From: Trichostrongylus colubriformis
Taxonomy: Eukaryota > Nematoda > Chromadorea > Rhabditida > Trichostrongylidae
Assembly: GCA_963978905.1 (NCBI GenBank)
Contig: OZ022260.1
Location: 6,127,725-6,191,724 of the forward strand
DNA length: 64,000 bases
Direction of reading: 5' to 3'
Shown here: positions 25,301 through 33,263 of the stretch, in pieces
Layout: every line of letters starts with the position of its first letter
How positions within the stretch are numbered: position 1 is the first letter of the stretch
The notes under the pieces: generated by a model
What the model was told of the DNA's origin: nothing
The model's input: only the letters and a program-made list of their open reading frames with translations
Database searches by the model: none
Program-made: the position numbers and the translations under genes

Positions 25301-25452
25301 CCAGAGTTTCATAGAACAGGTCAGACTACAGTTGTTTGAGTATGTGGACCTGCGTTAGGTTGCTTCAGTGTTGCCATGGAACGCTTTTTGTTAAACAGCT
25401 AGGCTATAGCTGACTCACGTTGTCCAATTGCTCCATAAATCAGCACAAGAGC
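5639..25452 (-). CDS. Gene A: two-domain SCP/TAPS (CAP) secreted protein, ASP-1-like, 13 exons seen
   Basis: I assembled this gene from splice-consistent exons on the minus strand. Signal peptide 25419-25452. CAP1 22154-22269, 21373-21476, 20806-20944, 20253-20347. Cys hinge 12499-12644. Thr linker 12342-12443. Thr/CAP2 start 11338-11458. CAP2 7264-7342, 6982-7125, 6811-6918, 6106-6191, 5639-5750 (TAA at 5639-5641). The lengths sum to 1386 nt, or 462 codons, and every junction phase agrees. Two CAP domains joined by a hinge and linker is the layout of hookworm ASP-1 proteins, which are secreted. Introns reach 7.6 kb and are filled with transposons. The exon carrying the initiator ATG was not found. 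The linker exon ends in ATAAGC where gene C has GTAAGT, so it may be skipped, or the gene may be damaged. Family assignment is strong; activity is uncertain. Confidence 0.78.
7343..9564. other. Gene A intron (left part), no element recognised
   Basis: Part of the 4 kb intron between the CAP2-start exon (11338) and the next CAP2 exon (7342). About 7970-8240 contains a loose inverted repeat around GACTATCCAAGTGTCAGAGA. A short direct repeat of GCCTATAAGACTCCTGGGA type lies at 9310-9420. Confidence 0.4.
9565..10247. mobile_element. Palindromic mariner remnant: two 3' halves head to head
   Basis: Both ends carry the mariner terminal sequence TTAGGT.TATGCAGAA (inverted at the right), flanked by TA. 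The left half encodes on the minus strand the transposase C-terminus: QNNAKPHSSQVTRQKL, HHPPYSSDLSLTNYHFFPVL and ADSNGFYFDK. The right half encodes the same region on the plus strand: PHPPYSPDLSLTDYHF and VDSNGFYFDK. The motif YSPDL..(T/S)DYH is the third catalytic block of D,D34D mariner transposases. N-terminal parts are missing from both halves. It lies in an intron of gene A. Confidence 0.88.
10248..11337. other. Gene A intron (right part), duplicated in gene C
   Basis: About 10640-11110 matches about 50980-51390 in the equivalent gene C intron. A minus-strand phrase LNRYHLLPEQ (A) / LHRYHLLPRQ (C) is shared but is not flanked by matching splice sites. It is read as duplicated intron rather than exon. 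Confidence 0.5.
11338..11458 (-). CDS. Gene A Thr-rich / CAP2-start exon
   Basis: This 121 nt exon starts after ...GGACTAG and ends at CGCAG before GTGATT. It encodes TNITTTTSEMPTTSTTTPAS and then ITEEIRLKIINMHNYRR, which is helix 1 of a CAP domain with the conserved HN-Y-R. The gene C homologue is 462 nt because its Thr tract has expanded; the B homologue is 55 nt with no Thr tract. Confidence 0.78.
11784..12313. mobile_element. Mariner-type MITE with TA duplication
   Basis: The element begins TTAGGTTGTCTGTAAAG and ends with an imperfect inverted copy, CTTTCCGAACAATCTAA, flanked by TA. It is 530 bp with no transposase. The matching gene C sequence near 52385-52395 reads straight across (GTTAGCACAATG against GTTAGTA...TACAATG here), which gives an empty site. 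The insertion ends 28 bases from the broken donor of the gene A linker exon. Confidence 0.85.
12342..12443 (-). CDS. Gene A Thr-rich linker exon with mutated donor
   Basis: This 102 nt exon (34 codons, phase 1 on both sides) encodes TVAETTCTTAESTTEVLS, a Thr/Ser-rich interdomain linker that is a likely O-glycosylation target. The 3' end reads GCAAGCG followed by ATAAGC, where gene C has GTAAGT. The GT donor is therefore lost. Reading through gives a stop a short way past the exon. Because the exon is symmetrical, skipping it would keep the frame. A mariner-type MITE ends 28 bases beyond the donor. Confidence 0.65.
12499..12644 (-). CDS. Gene A hinge exon (end of CAP1, Cys-rich)
   Basis: This 146 nt exon encodes NAPLYLVSP, then GCVDDSDCERALPFAKCDV and NTGLC. 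That is a C-x5-C-x8-C-type Cys cluster like the hinge that closes nematode CAP domains. The TTTCAG acceptor and GTGAGT donor are clear. The length equals the gene C copy (52573-52718). A Penelope-like inverted pair starts only 90 bases upstream, inside the preceding intron. Confidence 0.8.
12734..13466 (-). mobile_element. Penelope-like element 3' fragment (GIY-YIG), minus copy
   Basis: The minus strand encodes the Penelope connector (VPLQLPFTSDKVSAAKQCIA and IPSDNIKRLLV, in the ORF reaching up to 13693). After a frameshift it continues into the GIY-YIG endonuclease region (TRVKEHSAGKRRKN, FNIECKILAREEDIGCRKAL). The reverse transcriptase part is absent. It pairs as an inverted repeat with 13664-14378. 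The GIY-YIG half in this copy is split between two frames. Confidence 0.85.
13664..14378 (+). mobile_element. Penelope-like element 3' fragment (GIY-YIG), plus copy
   Basis: Inverted partner of 12734-13466, with about 200 bp between the arms. An ORF at 13713-14225 encodes a complete endonuclease region: CSICPYGREGDC (Cys cluster), GTIYQLQ, IYIGETGR, TRVKEH, CRKALETFYI (catalytic Glu) and DPKLNNR. These are the GIY-YIG landmarks of canonical Penelope retroelements. No reverse transcriptase is present, so it is a 5'-truncated copy. The pair interrupts the gene A intron between CAP1 and the hinge. ACTACAARATGC occurs on both sides (12684-12695, 14378-14389), and gene C has this sequence once. 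Confidence 0.88.
13713..14225 (+). CDS. GIY-YIG endonuclease domain of Penelope-like element (ORF intact, element truncated)
   Basis: The 170-residue ORF covers the Cys motif, GIY-YIG core, catalytic Arg (TRVKEH) and Glu (KALETFYI), and runs to a stop at 14225. In full-length elements this domain makes the target nick for retrotransposition. Here there is no linked reverse transcriptase or promoter, so expression is doubtful. It lacks six residues (MLNPLG) present in the minus copy. Confidence 0.8.
   Translation: MNTEDCSICPYGREGDCARRGTIYQLQGSTCDQIYIGETGRMLGTRVKEHSAGKRRKNRHRVEEYGGNDFNIECKILACEEDIGCRKALETFYIHTKDPKLNNRNECMAITTEFVPFIPLCGFDNSGLEYHGVSFFHTRSLEEAEWELLLERRGLVPFTGISSAIRPYMG
14379..15522. 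other. Gene A intron block shared with gene C
   Basis: About 14450-14600 matches 52740-52945 upstream of the gene C hinge (shared minus-strand phrase IYFDFKYS.QMPCL). About 14880-15120 matches 54884-55105. About 15180-15300 carries a dispersed repeat also seen near 55320, 38270 and 40835 (TTGCTGTTGTGTG core). A hairpin with AGCTTCGGTGTCG arms lies at 15394-15486. No splice-consistent exon was found. Confidence 0.5.
15523..16170. mobile_element. TTGGGTTGAGG foldback element, copy 1 (648 bp)
   Basis: Starts TTGGGTTGAGGAATAAG and ends with the inverted TTATTCCTCATCCCAA, flanked by TA. The matching gene C site (near 55675) is empty. The arms contain GATAGAGCTTTTTCTGCTC-type mini-hairpins. There is no transposase. 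TA target and length suggest a Tc/mariner-mobilised foldback. Confidence 0.88.
16441..16834. other. Left flank of the large insertion in gene A
   Basis: This DNA is absent from the matching gene C intron, but it is not part of the palindrome. It is covered by the N-terminal half of a plus-strand ORF (16400-17161, 253 residues). The ORF is rich in Phe/Leu/Cys because the strand is T-rich, and it shows no family motif. Probably transposon sequence of unknown class. Confidence 0.45.
16835..19500. mobile_element. 2.7-kb palindrome with 1.17-kb arms
   Basis: The left arm 16835-18006 is the near-perfect inverse of 18341-19500; the spacer is 334 bp. The left arm starts TGCTGATTCCGGCGATA and the right ends with its complement. 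Comparison with gene C shows that the inserted DNA runs from about 16441 to about 19766, so the palindrome sits inside a larger insertion. The arms are strongly T/G-rich on one strand, and both carry the same 71-residue ORF (17500-17715 and within 18621-18896). GGTAAGTTAG beside TTCAAGAG / TTCCAAGAG resembles a splice donor. No known transposase was recognised. Confidence 0.85.
19501..19766. other. GC-rich right flank of the large insertion in gene A
   Basis: Also missing from gene C. It is notably GC-rich compared with its surroundings (GGGGCACGCGGCCGCGGAGC, then CCCGCCCGCCCGCG), which suggests a promoter-like or 5' portion of an element. No ORF with a known motif. Confidence 0.45.
20253..22269 (-). 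CDS. Gene A CAP1 exons (4 exons)
   Basis: The exons are 22154-22269, 21373-21476, 20806-20944 and 20253-20347. Landmarks in order are IYHHIGQKLNEIRHSVANG, LPSSSAMFLM, DTQLSYVALVGAYTCV, AFWEQEPYLYGIGDD and MIYYQATKYGCAIQTC. The last corresponds to the family block 'TQMAW..T..VGC'. The domain is divergent: the usual HN near its start and the GEN motif are absent, so it has lost most of the CAP cavity residues. Exon lengths 116, 104, 139 and 95 are identical to gene C, which supports coding constraint or recent duplication. Confidence 0.75.
22440..23200. repeat. Unit-specific duplicated intron block, copy A
   Basis: Matches 118-840 and 59760-60520 in order and orientation. It lies between the signal exon and the first CAP1 exon of gene A. 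ORFs across it are short and not conserved as protein, so it is read as intron. Confidence 0.6.
23823..24960 (+). mobile_element. Decayed mariner transposon
   Basis: Plus-strand transposase pieces in order: MNRRDYGVIMLHEFKLGHSA (N-terminal helix-turn-helix, about 24024), ANLETNIRTQQKTW, VPHDLTDEQRLARFDTCSNL, VITVDDKWV (first catalytic Asp), MVTMWWCCKGVIHNGSLQPG, RGPILLQDNAIPH (second Asp) and LPHPAYSPDLP (third block). Stops and frameshifts interrupt it repeatedly. A 16-17 bp tandem duplication of GAGACGAATTGTCCTT lies at about 24110-24140. The left boundary is a guess from a possible terminal repeat. It lies in the first intron of gene A. Confidence 0.82.
25419..25452 (-). CDS. Gene A signal-peptide exon
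   Basis: This 34 nt exon lies between a TTTCAG acceptor and a GTGAGT donor. It encodes ALVLIYGAIGQ, the hydrophobic core and cleavage region of a secretion signal. It ends in phase 1, which is exactly what the CAP1 exon at 22154-22269 needs. Units 0 and C have 34 nt counterparts at 1986-2019 and 62419-62452. The upstream exon with the start codon was not identified. Confidence 0.65.
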
Positions 25453-26485
25453 CTGAAATTCGTTTCATTATAAAACAGCACGACATCCAGCCACAAGAAT
25501 AGAGTTCCTGCACTTTTTTTGAAGCCTTGTTCGTGTCTCGGTCAGTCTCATAGTGACTACGATAACAGAGAACACATGCAAAACGCCCCTCGAATATTGA
25601 TCCGAGCATGGCGAAATGGGCACGTGCCGGAGGTCGAAAAATAAACGCCATAATGTCTGTCGGGCGTGGCTGGTAGCTTCGTAATACTTTCACTCAGAAC
25701 ACTTATTGAGTGGTATTCAAAACACTCAGATTGAATTAATAGATAGGATCAAGCGAAACTTCAGAGTTCAACTCTTTCTTACTTCCCGCCTTATCTCGGC
25801 AGTGTGCTGGTATACGTGGTCACGTCGAAAAAAATCAGCTGCTTTTTTGGAAAACGGTGGAAGCAATTGTCAAAAAATCTGTCGAGTTCTTTACGCGAAC
25901 TATGGTCGTTACAGTAATACTGTGGCCTTACAGTCTGATTGTGGCATTTTGAGGAAATTGTAAATACTAGATGAGACTCAAAATGCGGCTACTGCCACAC
26001 GTAGAGACAAGTTCCCACCACTTCGCCAATAGTGGAACTTTATGGTCAACAGAGAGTGGTAGCTTTCATCTTTAACTACATTGAGTTGCAGACCTTTTGA
26101 CTATGAAGAACGGTATGAGAAAGGTTTCTAGAAACGCACTCTGCTGCCTTGTTTGAATCACTCACTGAGTTGGGGGAACCGATGCTGCTCACGTTTTCTG
26201 ACAGCCATGACAATTTGGTAGTCTGCCAATCGTCGTATGTGTAGAGTTAGTGTTGTTCTTACTTACAATAAGATGACCTTCGAATTCGCTTCCACACCCT
26301 CCGAGTATATCATCTTGTTCAGTGGCCTTCAAACACCTGTGGATGGGTGGACAACAGACTAGCATCGTAGTCAAGGATCGATGGAGCAGCGGATAACTGT
26401 AGAATAATGGATGGCACCTATATGAGTGCGGAATAAATAATAGCAAGTGATTTGTCAACCAGGGCTTCTGTAGATACTTGTTATA
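25453..26485. other. Upstream of gene A signal exon
   Basis: About 25000-25480 matches about 1560-2080 around the unit 0 signal exon, and about 25980-26110 matches 2140-2250. The gene A start-codon exon is expected here but no candidate satisfied splice rules. The segment 26377-26470 is duplicated at 26513-26602. Confidence 0.45.
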
Positions 26486-27784
26486 TTGGGTTGAGGAATA
26501 AGTTTCCGCGGATCGATGGAGCAGCGGATAACTGTAGAATAATGGATGGCACCTATATGAGTGCGGAATAAATAATAGCAAGTGATTTGTCAACCAGGGC
26601 TTCCCCGGTTTTTTTTAAACCCCGTTTTTCACATCGTTCGCTCCATCTTTCGACGAAGCTTATGTATGATTTCGACAGAGCTTTTTTGCTCTACAAAACG
26701 CTATTACCTGTTCTTCGATTCCTTAGACTACCTAATATTTATGAGGTATGGAAATGAAGCAAGCCGAATGCAAGAAATTGGCACTTGCGCACCTCTTCTT
26801 TCTCGTCTGCCGTCGAGATCAAAAGGTATTTGTGAATGTTTTCGGTAGACCTCTTTTAGCTCTACAGAATGGTGCTACTCCTTATTTGAATCGCTTAACT
26901 TTTTGTACTTACAAAAGTGTTCACTTTGGTTATCTTCTCTTTCTCGCCTACCTCCGAGATCTGAGAAAATATCCAGGTGTGCTTCCGATAGAGTTTTCTT
27001 TGCTCTACAAGATGATACCACTCTTTTTTGTATCCTCCAATATTTTGGCATGTAGGAATGAGTTTCCTAGGAATATGTTTTTTTTTGTTTTTCAATTCAA
27101 AATTGCGCAATGAAAATGAATTTTTTCGGTGGAGTGTTTTGTATCACTCGATAAAGCTCTTTTTGCTCTGGAAGAGAGCTCTTTTTGCTCTGGGAGAAAG
27201 TGCTTATGGTTTTCGTTCGAATAAATTTTTGCCATTTTTTAGATCATTTTAAAGTCGACGCAATCGAACTTTTTCGTCACCTGGTGTCAAAAATGCTCAA
27301 ATTTTGTAGACTTTTAAATAATCTTAAAAATGGCAGAATCAATTGGATCTGTGAGCACCTTCTTGTAGAGCAAAAAGAGCTCTATCGAATGATACAAAAA
27401 ACTCTGCCGAAAAAAATCAATTTTTATTACGCAATTTGAAATTGATAAATAGGTGGAAACTTATTCCTACATGCTAAAATATGAGAGGATACAGAAGAAG
27501 TGTGGTATCATTCTGTAGAGCAAAAAGAGCTCTATCGGGCACACCTGGCTATTTTCTCAGATCTCGATGGTAGGCGAAGATGAGAAGATAACCAAGGTGC
27601 ACACTTTTGTGAGTACTGCCTGTGAGTCCTAAAAACAGCAAAAAGTTGAGCCAAAAAAAAAGTAGTACCATTTTGTAGAGCTGAAAAGCTCTATCGAAAA
27701 CATATAAAAACTTCGTCAAAAGATGAAGGAAGCAATGAGAAAAACGGGGTTTAAAAAACCGCGGGAACTTATTCCTCAATCCAA
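26486..27784. mobile_element. TTGGGTTGAGG foldback element, copy 2 (1.3 kb)
   Basis: Terminal TTGGGTTGAGGAATAAG and inverted TTATTCCTCAATCCAA are flanked by TA. The centre is near 27300. About ten mini-hairpins of the form GATAGAGCTTTTTTGCTCTAC are spread through it. Its left end is split after TTTCCGCG by a 90-base copy of upstream sequence (26513-26602), after which CCCCGTTTTTCAC resumes. Phe/Leu-rich ORFs inside (e.g. 26748-27113) are unlikely to be genes. Confidence 0.88.
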
Positions 27785-28139
27785 TATATTGTGAGTCTAA
27801 CAATAAGGAGGGGGTTACAAGTCGAGGTGATTCTTGCTATCACGTAGCGAGATCACTTTTAACACATTCAAAGGAAATCAACGGAGCATGTCCGATTCAA
27901 AATGGCAAATGAATATTCGTAACTCAAAAGCAGAAACACCAAAAAGGGGTGGTAAAACTTTACCTGGTACATATTTTTACTTTTCGACATTAATGGGGAG
28001 GCATGTTGCTATTATATCGTTAACGACATGCCTCCTTGTCAAAAAATGGCACCGTACATATAACACAACTTGTTCCTCAAGTGAGCAATATGGATCGTCT
28101 CTCTCAATAATTTCAGGGGGGTAGCGAAAGCAAAAAAAA
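27785..28139. other. Upstream DNA between foldback copy 2 and the 5'-flank block
   Basis: A short inverted pair, GGGGAGGCATGTTG and CGACATGCCTCCTTG, lies at 27993-28043. Nothing else is recognised. Confidence 0.35.
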
Positions 28140-28650
28140 CAATTTCAGGGTAGCGAAATCATGTAGGCAACACTAGAAAAAAATCATCGGCATTTTGAAG
28201 TGAATATTGATCCCTTCTTGTTAGCTGTTGATTTTCGCCACAGTCTAGAAGGGAAATTTGTTATAGATGGGGAAATGTGAGAAAAAGCATGAGATGTCGA
28301 AATTCTTGTCATCATTTCACTATTCTCGAATTACTTCAGAACACTGCAAGCTGCTTTTTGGAAATGTCCAGTTAGCTTTATACGAATTGTCTGCGTATTT
28401 TCTCTCAGAAATCTCTTCATGATGAGCAGTACTTATAATGATCACATCAGTGTGCTCTGCATACAATACATACATAAAATTAATATAATCCGCCCCTCCG
28501 AAAGTCAGAATATCCCTCGCGCTGCCTTTAAATATTCTGTTCGGAAGCGGCGACATAAGACCGTTCGTTAATACAGACGCTGGCCTTCTCGAATCATCTC
28601 GGCTTGACGCCTGTGTGATCCTCTATAAAAGCTGAGAAGAATTGTCATCT
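28140..28650. repeat. 5'-flank block of gene A
   Basis: Copy of the unit 0 block at 3000-3620, located about 2.7 kb upstream of the gene A signal exon with a 1.3 kb foldback (26486-27784) in between. No open reading frame is conserved with the other copies. Confidence 0.5.
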
Positions 28651-29363
28651 TAGCACGAACAGTAATAAAAAGAGCTTTTGGTCACCACGCCGTGTGACGT
28701 ATCATCATCGCATGTAAAGACCCAAGTGCAGTGTGGGGACAGGCAGCGCTGTGATCCCGCACTTTTTTTTGCAGCTTCACAATGCACTTTCACAGCGTTG
28801 TTCCTGCCTGAACACAGCAAAGCCACCCCCACTTGACTAACTCACCCCTGACGCTGAACGAATGAATCCGAGTGTGAGGTTTATGCGGCGAGGAAGACTC
28901 GCAAAACACTACGTTAAGATAGGGCAGCCATTTCAATAATGAAGTCAAAAAGACAGGAAGGGAGGGTCGCATCGTAGCACTTCGCACGATGTCATCAGGC
29001 AAAGACTGGTTTGTGGGCTCCAGCATTCATACGAAGACTGTGCGCGGAGATCGATTCAATTTTTCTCCAGTGATGCGTAGACTAGGATCTCTCATGGTCT
29101 TTAGTGGATTCGATAAATCTAACAATTTACAGCAAAATGTGCTTTTACCAATTATTCGAAACGCTCCAATCTCTTCTATAAAAATGGCAATTTTTCGACA
29201 GAAACCTCAGTGAATTCTTCTCCAAGACTGTCATCAGTACCTCAGTGAAGAGACCATGGAAATCATAACTTCGATGAACTGACAAATACACTTTTTTATT
29301 TTGTTTCTCGCTCAATTTAAACAATCGCTTCTTCACGCATTCAAGCTTCCACTTATCAAGACA
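28650..29363. mobile_element. Tc-like element fragment
   Basis: About 28690-28850, read on the minus strand (GTGGGGGTGGCTTTGCTG and so on), resembles the inner part of the Tc-like palindrome at 29364-31406. Shared phrases are GGAACAACGCTGTG / GCACAACACCGTG and GTGCA..GTG.AGC. A third short relic of the same kind lies at about 53690-53760 (GATTATCGCG..GTGCGCCT). Evidence is by eye and moderate. Confidence 0.45.
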
Positions 29364-31406
29364 TACAGTGCTCTGCATAATTATACAGCCACCTATAGAT
29401 TGTCCAAAAACTCTGTTCGCAGAGTGATTCAAAAAAGTCTCTAAGTGAAAGATGTAGCCAGTGTGGACGCGCATTCGCGCATCCATACCAAATTTTAGTC
29501 AAGAAACATAGAAGATTCTTTTCTGAATTTGTTTCGAAAATGGTGCTTATACCATTCTGCAAAATTATACAGCCACTGAAAAGATTGACGCATTCGTCAA
29601 CCGAGAAACAACGAAAAAGAGAAAAATGCTGATTTTGCGATCATTTAGTCTTCCATTGCTCCGAATAGCCACAAATTTTGGTGATAGAGGTCGATATTAA
29701 GATTTTCAGAATGTTTTTAGACCACATGCTGCCACGCTTCGATGACAACGTCTCTAAACTCCCTGACACCTTCCAATCAGTCTGAATCCCTTTCCCCATG
29801 AAACCCCAGATAATGTTTCATCATGTATAGATCGGAGCCGTTCGTTATCCGAGTCAGAAGGTTCATTCGGTGACGGCTTCACCATGATCGAGTGTTCCAG
29901 CTGACACGGGATGGTCCACTAACTTACATGGAAACAAGATTTTGGTGAAGATTTCGAGACGCATGACAGGAGAAGGGTACGGCGCACAAAGGCCCGGTAA
30001 TCGGATGGTTCATCCTTTCGGGAGCGAAGCAAAAATTCGAATGATTACTTGGTCCCACACCATGACAAATTGTCCGAGAATTCCCTCAAGTTTGTGCACC
30101 TTTCCCCTTTGGTTTTTTCTCCAGATTGTTCTGTCTGATGAAAAAAGGTTTCGGCTATGACGTTCCCGACGGCTACCGGCGCTATCGCACAAGGGACAAA
30201 CCTAAAGGCATACCACGCGATAATCCAATTAGTGGCTTGCTTTCGTGTGGCCAGTAGGTCCTTGGATAATTGCTCAAACTGCATCTTTGTTGCGGCTGCA
30301 CGGTGCACCCTCACGGTGTTGTGCCTCCTTGAACCAAACCGAGCCACGCCCACCCAGCTGAATCATGTGCGGCGTTAGATGGAAGATTTCCCGATGTGGA
30401 AGCTGCCTTCGATGCCAAAATGGTTGTATCATTTAATTATTATCCCTTGAAGCAAATTTCATTTTCCACGTGAGCCTCACGGTAGAAACCTGTTGGTCTA
30501 AGGCCGGGTGTGATCCAGCCGGGAGGGCGTGACTCGGTTTTGTCCAAGCAGGCACAACACCATGAGGGTGCATCGTGCAGCCGCAACAAGGATGCAGTTT
30601 GTGCAGTCATCCAAGGGCACACTCGCTCCACGAAAGTAAGCCACTAATTGGATTATCGCGTGGTGTGCCTTTAAGTCTTCAAGAAGAACTTTAAAGAAGG
30701 AGGTGTCAGGGTGTGGGATCAAATAATCATTCGAATTTTTGTTTCGTTCTCAAAAGGATGAACCATCCGATTACCGAGCCTTTGTGCACCGTACCCTTCT
30801 CCTGTCATGCGTCTCGAAATCTTCATCAAAATCTTGTTTTTTGTAAGTTAATGGACCATCCCATGTCAACTGGAACACTCGATCATGGTGAAGCCGTCAC
30901 CGGATGGACGTTCTGACCCGGATAACGAACGGCTCCGATCTTTACATGATGAAACATTATCTGGGGTTTCATGGGGAAAAGGATTCAGACCGATTGGAAG
31001 GTGTCAGGGAGTTCAGAGACGTTGTCATCGAAGCGTGGCAGCATGTGTCTAAAAGCATTCTGAAAATCTTAATATCGACCTATGTCACCAAAATTTGTGG
31101 CTATTCGAAGCAATGGAAGACTAAATGATCGCAAAATAAGCATTTTTCTCTTTTTCGTTGTTTCTCGGTTGACGAATGCGTCAATCTGTTCAGTGGCTGT
31201 ATAATTTTGCAGAATGGTATAATCACCATTTTCGAAACAATTTAAGAAAAGAATCTTCTATGTTTCTTGGCTAAAATTTGGTATGGATGCGCGAATGCGC
31301 GTCCACACTGGCTACATCTTTCACTTAGAGACTTTTTTTGAATCACTCTGCGAACAGAGTTTTTGGGCAATTTATAGGTGGCTGTATAATTATGCAGAGC
31401 ACTGTA
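29364..31406. mobile_element. Tc1/Tc3-like transposon as a 2-kb palindrome
   Basis: Terminal TACAGTGCTCTGCATAATTA at the left is inverted at the right end. The arms pair from the ends to about 30370 and 30510. The motif CTGCAAAATTATACAGCCACTG recurs about 190 bp inside each end. Plus-strand transposase pieces are SDEKRFRL followed out of frame by PDGYRRYRTRDK (first catalytic block, about 30135-30205), VWDQ (about 30715) and LEGVREFRDVVIEAWQHVS (30970-31050). The last piece is also present on the minus strand of the left arm. Stops and shifts show that it is dead. Confidence 0.83.
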
Positions 31407-32725
31407 TCTCTATATGTCTATACATCACTATAAAAACAGGATCATTTTTCGGAAATCAAACGGCAATTTTTTGAGCGGGCAATAGTTCCAAGAAAATATA
31501 ATCTTTAAAAAACTGCATTTTTTCCTGCAATGCAATAAATTGCAGCTTGGGTGGTGACTGCAAGTTGAGATGTCAAAAATGGTACACTTACCGTTAAAAT
31601 AGATGTCATAGTTGAGTTTCTGCCTTATGTGAAGCGTTACAGTAATAGTTCGACTGGCTTTTATGAAGTGCACTTCCACTCTTCAAAGCACAATTAGACT
31701 TTTTCCATACTTCTAATTTTGGCAGATGGCAATCATTTTTTTGCAGGAAACGACAGCGGTTTCATTGATATTTCAATATGGATATCGATTTTATTTCCGG
31801 TTTCTCACTACTCGAAAATTGTGCCAGTGATGCTGCTTATGGGCAATAGCAGGGAAGCATGGTGATTTCAATTCGATATCATCCGTAGCCTGGGCTTTTG
31901 TCTATGGTCAGCATTACCGTTGGCTCTGGTTGGTTGACTGGTGGACTTTATTGCTGCTGAGCATTCATAAAGTCTCAAGAATCCTTCAGATTTCTTGAAC
32001 TTGTTCAGCAGTTTTTGCAAGACCGTCTGTTTTACAGTTCACAGATGAGTCGACTCAGTGCTTTTGAGGGAAGGTAAATATCATAGGTGGATTAGTCACA
32101 CTCATCGTTACATGCGCTTTGACACGTTGAACTCAAAACTGCTCTTCAAATTTGTGGAACGGCTTTGCGAAGGACGTTGTAAGAGTTCTCCCACTGCAAT
32201 TAATGAGCCAAGTTTTGTTATTCTTGCAATGAATAATAAACAAATGTAAAGTGTTCAAACTTATTGAGCGACATTATGGGTTCGGGGTGGAGGGGACAAA
32301 ACTAAATTCGATGACTATATTGAAAAGTGAGAACAACTGCTGTGACATACGCAATGGCAGTGCCTATGTTGAAACACTGTGTAAGCAAAGCGACGTTCGG
32401 TAAATTATTTTGACTCGCTTCTACGACAGAGAATATACACGAAGAAATAAAATTTGTTCTTTATTTGCGTTCTTGTGAAGCCCCAGTCAATTACTCTCAC
32501 AATATGTTATAGTACACCATGTGCCCTGTATAAGGTGTTCGACCGGAGAAACATGGTGAGAATAGCTGAGAACAGAACTAAATCGCTTTTAACTTTTCTG
32601 CACCGAAATGTATAGTAGTAGAAGTGTGAACATGCTTTTTCGAGCAACGTTGTAGCACCTTTATGCGGTGTTATAACTTGATACTCCTGTTTGAAATATA
32701 TCAATATCAATCTCTATCACAATAT
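31407..32725. other. Between Tc-like palindrome and pseudogene B
   Basis: About 31560-31690 resembles 2830-2960 (5' flank of unit 0), including the ATCTATTTTAACGGTA exon-end-like motif. A minus-strand phrase MEVHFIKASRTITV precedes it, but no signal-peptide character is seen. 31700-32725 has no recognised feature. Confidence 0.35.
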
Positions 32726-33263
32726 TTATTGCGATACAGCATCACAGATCATTCTTGAGATTGTATGGTCAAAATTACGTTTTGTTAACGTTGGAGTCCT
32801 ACAAAGTCCCTTGTACAGGGGGGGGGGTGAGCCATTGATACAGTGGCATAAATTGCACGCTGGACCCCTATTGTAGAAAGATTTGATGACGTGGCCACTG
32901 AAACCATATGTGTTCAAGCATGAAGGACCTACAATGTTGTTGCTGTTGTCGCTGTTGGTATTACCTTATATGATATTCGCTCACTACGTTCACGAAACAA
33001 GCACCGTGGAATGCAAGGTGGGAAAAAATTCACTCGCTCGCTTCAAATATGTCTGTGAACTTTCTGTCCTGTACTACCTCGAAAATGCCACAGTGAAGAT
33101 GGCTGACTTTTCTTTACCGCAGCATCAGATCGAAGATAAAGATATTGAAAGGAAATGCAAATACCGTGGTGCGTAGCGGCATACAACGACTGTATTGCTA
33201 CTCTGCAGGCATATATAGCACCACAGATAACTCTATAGGTTGACGCCCATGCCATCTGAAATA

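Noticed and set aside
28620..28640. TATAAAAG as a TATA box
   Set aside because: It is on the plus strand, while all gene signal here is on the minus strand, and the unit 0 copy of the block does not keep it.
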